Assembly: GCF_000424545.1 (NCBI RefSeq)
Contig: NZ_AUKC01000032.1
Span: forward strand, 1 to 46,476
DNA from: Butyrivibrio sp. NC3005
GTDB lineage: Bacteria; Bacillota; Clostridia; Lachnospirales; Lachnospiraceae
Reading direction: 5' to 3'
Length of the DNA: 46,476 bases
A model generated the notes under the pieces. It saw nothing but the letters and a program-made list of their open reading frames with translations, did not search any database and was not told where the DNA came from. Shown here piece by piece: positions 43,241 through 46,476 of the stretch (the first letter of the stretch is position 1; the number at the start of each line of letters is the position of its first letter). Made by a program: the position numbers and the translations under genes.

Positions 43241-43864
43241 ATGACAAAATACGACAGTGAATGGTACAAACAGTATTATGGGAATTATTTTAAAGCATTT
43301 GCAACTATCATGATGATAGCTGCAAATGTTTTAGTATTTGTATGTCAAAACATTATGGGACGAGAGCTCTCTAATAAAGGAGCACTGATTTTTGACAAAG
43401 TAATAGAAGGAGAGTACTATAGAATCTTTTCATCAATGTTTTTACATGCAGATAGTAATCATCTTTTTAGCAATATGATAGGACTATTGTTATTCGGAGT
43501 TTTGGTGGAGAATAGCATTGGACATTTTTGGTACCTGCTGATTGCTGTATTATCAGGAGTGGCAGGAAATGTCCTCTCGTTATATATTGAAAATCTTAGA
43601 GGAGAATACTACTACAGTGTTGGAGCTAGTGGAATAGTATTCGGAATAGTAGGATCTCTTCTTATACTGACACTTTTCTATAGAAAAAAAGATAAATCTA
43701 AAATTCGCAGAATGTTAATAGCGGTAATGTTCATGGTTTATATGAGCATTACCAATAAGAGCGTAAATAACGAAGCACACATTGGAGGTTTCATATGTGG
43801 TATAATCTTGACATTGATTACTATTTTGCTTCGTAGAAAAAAGATAAAATTGCAAGATTTTTAA
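43241..43864 (+). CDS. Rhomboid family intramembrane serine protease
   Basis: A 207-residue membrane protease with about six helices. The catalytic dyad is S130 in GASGIVFG and H180 in NEAHIGGF; the H-x-x-x-N pattern HADSNHLFSNM of helix 2 is present. Substrates are unknown; membrane-anchored surface proteins such as the Ig-repeat protein or pilins are conceivable. The ribosome binding site AAAGG is a little distant. It lies in a same-strand group with the HIT gene 21 bases downstream. Confidence 0.93.
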   Translation: MTKYDSEWYKQYYGNYFKAFATIMMIAANVLVFVCQNIMGRELSNKGALIFDKVIEGEYYRIFSSMFLHADSNHLFSNMIGLLLFGVLVENSIGHFWYLLIAVLSGVAGNVLSLYIENLRGEYYYSVGASGIVFGIVGSLLILTLFYRKKDKSKIRRMLIAVMFMVYMSITNKSVNNEAHIGGFICGIILTLITILLRRKKIKLQDF

Positions 43865-43885
43865 AGAACTAGGAGAAGGATTATT

Positions 43886-44299
43886 ATGAAGGACGAGAAA
43901 TGTATTTTTTGTAAGATTGCAAATGGAGAAATACCAACAAACTCAATTTATGAGGATGAGGATTTTAACGTTATCCTTGACAACGGACCTGCAACAGCTG
44001 GACATGCACTGATTCTTCCAAAAGAGCATTATGCAAATTTGTATGAGCTTCCAGAAGATACCGCTGCCAAAGCAATGAAGCTTGCTAAAAAAGTTGCTTT
44101 GAGATTGAAAGCAGTTATGCACTGTGATGGACTTAATCTTGTTCAGAACAATGGCGAAGTTGCAGGACAGACAGTGAATCATTTCCACCTTCATGTAATT
44201 CCACGCTATGAGAATGATGGACAGACAATTCTCTGGAAGCCGACAGAGCCAGACGATGCTCAGCTTAGAGAAATCTGTGCAAACCTCAAAATGAACTAA
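43886..44299 (+). CDS. HIT-family nucleotide hydrolase (HinT-like)
   Basis: A 137-residue protein of the histidine triad superfamily. The triad is NH99-F-H101-L-H103-VIP, with H101 as the nucleophile. CIFCK near the N-terminus (C6, C9) is the zinc-binding pair seen in many bacterial members. The family hydrolyses AMP-phosphoramidates and related nucleotides. AGGAGAAGG precedes the ATG. A strong terminator follows. Confidence 0.95.
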   Translation: MKDEKCIFCKIANGEIPTNSIYEDEDFNVILDNGPATAGHALILPKEHYANLYELPEDTAAKAMKLAKKVALRLKAVMHCDGLNLVQNNGEVAGQTVNHFHLHVIPRYENDGQTILWKPTEPDDAQLREICANLKMN

Positions 44300-44328
44300 T
44301 CAGAAAAACAGATATGTATAACGCAAAA

Positions 44329-44377
44329 ACAGGAGAAAATATCAAAAACTAAATGAGATATTTTCTTCTGTTTTTTT
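44329..44377 (+). terminator. Terminator after the HIT gene
   Basis: ACAGGAGAAAATATC (44329-44343) pairs with GATATTTTCTTCTGT (44357-44371) with one G-U pair, followed by a run of T to 44377. Confidence 0.9.
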
Positions 44378-44622
44378 ACATGATAATAAGATATGTCGGA
44401 AATAATCTAAAAAGTCAAATACAAAATGATTTCTCTAAAATGCAAATTTGCAACTAAAGAAAAGCAATCGGTAATAAACCAGCAAAAATAATTAAGACTT
44501 ATTTAAGGCAGAATAAATATAATTTTTGCTGTTTAGAAGTGTTGAGGTTGTCTATCGTTAGAATGAGGGAATAACCAAATAAAGTGGTGAGAATTGCTTT
44601 ATTTTGGTGTTAGGGAAAAGAT
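44378..44622 (+). other. Intergenic leader with weak promoter and hairpin
   Basis: Holds TATAAT at 44518-44523 with only a poor -35 (AAGACT at 44494, 18-bp spacer), and a perfect AAATAAAG/CTTTATTT hairpin (44577-44604) just ahead of the peptidase ribosome binding site. Nothing else can be supported. Confidence 0.4.
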
Positions 44623-45900
44623 ATGACGTTGTTAATATTGGTTACATTAGGAATTATTACATTTGTATATTTTTCATGTGCATTTTGGTTTGTAAACGTA
44701 TTGTACATGTACACCTCATTTATAGATGAGGAAAACATGCAAATTGCAGTTTGCGCAGGATTATTATTTATCTATCTTTATCTATTGGTCAAACTTATTA
44801 AATATGTTAGAAGAAAAAAGCATAATAAGGTTAATAGAAAAACTAGAAATAATCTAAGCCTACAAAATGAGATTAGAAAAAATTATTATAACAACTCTAC
44901 GTTCCCAAATGCTAAGACTAGAAAACGTAAGACAGCATATGATAATGTCCATTATGGAAACTGTAGCCAAATGCCATCAAGAATGTTTTCGGATTCAAAA
45001 AGACAAAGTATATACAATACAAATGTCTATGTTTCAAAGAAAAAAGATTATAAACAAAACTATGATTTCGAGGATTACAACAATGGATCTCTAGCATATG
45101 AAAAATACACTTACGAAAATGAGGGTAAGAAAAAAACAGACAGAGCATTGGTAAAACAGAATAAAAGAAATAAGCGTAAATCATTTTTGAATATAGCGCT
45201 TATAGGAATCATTATTGCGACGATATATGTAGGAAGAGGTATCATTAGCGGTAGTAATCTGGAATATATATTAGAACCAGATTATGAAGGGATTCCACAA
45301 GAAATTGTAGAATTTGGAGAAAAGAATAAAGAAGCAAGAGATTATGTAATAAATTACCATAAATATGCAGGAAAAGAATTTGATATAAAAGTTAAAGATG
45401 AAATAGAGAATAGCAATATACCACTTTTTATACAATGGGATAAAAGATGGGGATATAGACAATATGGGCAAAATTATATAGGAGTTGCGGGATGTGGACC
45501 TACATGTATGGCAATGATTATTTGTGGTCTGACTAAAAATGAAATGGTTAATCCATATGTGATAGCACAGTATGCGGTAGATGAAGGGCTGTATACATAT
45601 GGCCAGGGGACTTCCTGGTTGCTAATGATAAATGCAGCCGAAAAATATGGATTGAACGCAAAATATGGAAGGAAAAATGCAGATTATATTTTGAATAATC
45701 TATCAGAAGAAAAGCCAATGGTTTGTTCTATGGGACCGGGAGATTTTACAACACAGGGACATTTCATAGTGTTGGCAGGAATAGATCAGGATAACAAGAT
45801 AATAGTAAACGACCCTAACAGCAGAGAAAATAGCGAAAAACATTGGGATGTAGATGTTTTGGTATCACAAATGAAGTCTATCTGGGAGTATCATAAATAA
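44623..45900 (+). CDS. Membrane-anchored C39-like cysteine peptidase
   Basis: A 425-residue protein. Two N-terminal helices (residues 2-30 and 40-60) are followed by a basic, Asn/Tyr/Lys-rich segment of about 125 residues, a third helix near 190-210 (FLNIALIGIIIATIYVGRGI), and an outer C-terminal papain-like domain of the Peptidase_C39_2 type. Catalytic residues: C291 (GVAGCGPTCMAM), H380 (GHFIVLAG) and D397 (VNDPNS). The start is the ATG at 44623 after GGGAAAAG. No ABC transporter or bacteriocin gene adjoins it, so leader-peptide processing is unlikely; a surface peptidase acting on wall or foreign peptides is more probable. Monocistronic. Confidence 0.83.
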   Translation: MTLLILVTLGIITFVYFSCAFWFVNVLYMYTSFIDEENMQIAVCAGLLFIYLYLLVKLIKYVRRKKHNKVNRKTRNNLSLQNEIRKNYYNNSTFPNAKTRKRKTAYDNVHYGNCSQMPSRMFSDSKRQSIYNTNVYVSKKKDYKQNYDFEDYNNGSLAYEKYTYENEGKKKTDRALVKQNKRNKRKSFLNIALIGIIIATIYVGRGIISGSNLEYILEPDYEGIPQEIVEFGEKNKEARDYVINYHKYAGKEFDIKVKDEIENSNIPLFIQWDKRWGYRQYGQNYIGVAGCGPTCMAMIICGLTKNEMVNPYVIAQYAVDEGLYTYGQGTSWLLMINAAEKYGLNAKYGRKNADYILNNLSEEKPMVCSMGPGDFTTQGHFIVLAGIDQDNKIIVNDPNSRENSEKHWDVDVLVSQMKSIWEYHK

Positions 45901-45981
45901 CGAATAGCAAATGATAAAAAGCATGGAAAAAAATCATAAAAATAAACCATGAAAAAACTTTCCGAAAAATAAAAAAATGTG

Positions 45982-46011
45982 TTGACAAGTATAGAGGGTG
46001 TCCGCTATAAT
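45982..46011 (+). promoter_or_regulatory. Strong promoter of the tRNA-Ser unit
   Basis: TTGACA (45982-45987), 18-bp spacer, TATAAT (46006-46011); both hexamers are full consensus, as expected for a stable RNA gene. Confidence 0.9.
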
Positions 46012-46016
46012 TACTT

Positions 46017-46158
46017 TTGTGTCACGGAGAAGTGTTTCGACATGCGACGAAGCATCGGTCGGCTTTTAAGTGGCATCAGATAAATTTGAATAAGAAATAA
46101 ATTCTTGTTTACAAGAGTTTGATATACCTTCTTGGAAAGAGAAGTTGTATTCAGGCAT
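46017..46158 (+). other. Long transcribed leader before tRNA-Ser
   Basis: About 140 bases lie between the predicted transcription start and the tRNA. Small hairpins include TCTTGT/ACAAGA (46111-46124) and CTTCT/AGAAG (46130-46146). It has no open frame and is not recognised as a known small RNA. It would be removed during 5' processing. Confidence 0.45.
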
Positions 46159-46246
46159 GGAGGAATACTCAAGTGGCTGAAGAGGCGCCTCTGCTAAGGG
46201 TGTAGGCCGGGTGACCGGCGCGAGGGTTCAAATCCCTCTTCCTCCG
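46159..46246 (+). tRNA. tRNA-Ser (anticodon GCU)
   Basis: 88-nt class II tRNA: acceptor GGAGGAA/TTCCTCC with discriminator G, anticodon loop CTGCTAA reading GCU, a long variable arm (GGCCGG...CCGGC-type stem), and a T arm GAGGGTTCAAATCCCTC. The long variable arm and discriminator G are serine identity features. CCA is not encoded. Confidence 0.97.
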
Positions 46247-46277
46247 TTTTTTCGTTCATAGCATTTAGCTATAAAGG

Positions 46278-46309
46278 GAATCTTGGGAAGTTTGCAAGAT
46301 TCTTTTTTT
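46278..46309 (+). terminator. Terminator of tRNA-Ser
   Basis: GAATCTTG (46278-46285) pairs perfectly with CAAGATTC (46295-46302), then seven T. Confidence 0.9.
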
Positions 46310-46352
46310 ATCGCCTTAAATGAAATGACACGAAAGAAAATAAAAAAAGTTG

Positions 46353-46381
46353 TTGACAAACAAACCAAAACGAGTTAAGAT
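46353..46381 (+). promoter_or_regulatory. Probable rRNA operon promoter
   Basis: TTGACA (46353-46358), 17 bp, TAAGAT (46376-46381), preceded by an A-rich tract like an UP element. What follows resembles Lachnospiraceae rRNA leaders, and no coding frame starts in the remaining 95 bases. Confidence 0.7.
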
Positions 46382-46421
46382 GTAACACGTTGCGGCGAGC
46401 AAGACAGTCACAACAAACTAA

Positions 46422-46436
46422 AGAACTTTGACAATT
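46422..46436 (+). promoter_or_regulatory. boxA-like antitermination site of an rRNA leader
   Basis: AGAACTTTGACAATT resembles the boxA core of Firmicutes rRNA leaders, where Nus factors load to prevent early termination. The 16S gene would be expected just past the right edge. Confidence 0.5.
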
Positions 46437-46476
46437 AAATAGTAATGCAACCCTGAAAATTCCAGCGTTTCAATTA

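Noticed and set aside
44623..45900. Bacteriocin-exporter C39 peptidase
   Set aside because: There is no ABC transporter domain in the protein and no exporter or double-glycine peptide gene beside it.
1..46476. Mobile elements, prophage or CRISPR array
   Set aside because: No transposase, integrase, phage gene, terminal repeat pair or regularly spaced direct repeats were seen. The tRNA genes show no duplicated 3' ends that would mark attachment sites.

Overview
The window reads as a chromosomal segment of a low-GC, monoderm, motile member of the Lachnospiraceae (Clostridia), most like the Butyrivibrio/Pseudobutyrivibrio group. The grounds are AT-rich codon use, strong GGAGG-type ribosome binding sites, a SufCBDSU iron-sulfur operon with the Firmicutes scaffold SufU, a Tad pilus locus without a secretin, FliS and flagellin, and sigma-A promoters with 17-18 bp spacers. 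The genus is an inference. No insertion sequence, integrase, prophage or CRISPR array was seen. Almost everything is on the + strand; the exceptions are at the left edge (tRNA-Gly, a lipoprotein gene and a probable broken membrane-protein gene).

Layout: 1-1.9 kb, minus-strand edge with tRNA-Gly(UCC) and a lipoprotein. 2.2-7.4 kb, sufC-sufB-sufD-sufS-sufU for Fe-S cluster assembly. 7.4-9.7 kb, a TetR-type regulator followed by a radical SAM/SPASM-like enzyme that may use the Fe-S supply. 9.7-11.8 kb, a 52-nt conserved structured element, tRNA-Lys(CUU), tatD and rsmA. 12.1-17.8 kb, a 1205-aa TPR/acidic protein with a degenerate AAA-like C-terminus, then a lone glycogen branching enzyme. 18-26.2 kb, a 1494-residue surface protein with about seven Ig-like units, tightly followed by a PP2C phosphatase, a membrane Ser/Thr kinase with a non-PASTA extracellular part, and small membrane proteins. 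26.3-31.2 kb, a sigma-D (flagellar) promoter reading a 1047-aa protein with a FliK-like C-terminus, then flagellin and FliS. 31.3-42.1 kb, a monoderm Tad/Flp pilus operon (TadZ, TadA, TadB, TadC, Flp pilin, two TadE-like proteins, a TadG/DUF5702-like protein, a prepilin peptidase) ending in an FHA-domain membrane protein. 42.1-46.3 kb, a flavodoxin-SCP2 protein, a rhomboid protease, a HIT hydrolase, a C39-like cysteine peptidase and tRNA-Ser(GCU). The last 130 bases look like the promoter and antitermination leader of an rRNA operon whose 16S gene would begin just outside the window.

How the parts connect: three surface systems lie side by side (Ig-repeat protein with kinase/phosphatase, flagellum, Tad pilus). 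The FHA protein at the end of the pilus cluster is a phosphothreonine reader, so a kinase-phosphatase-FHA circuit acting on surface appendages is a reasonable but untested inference. The most unusual features are the 52-nt element present twice with a compensatory base-pair change, a TadC with an Ig-like domain inserted in its outer loop, a TadE-like pseudopilin carrying two Cys-rich modules, and the large TPR protein whose P-loop has lost its lysine.
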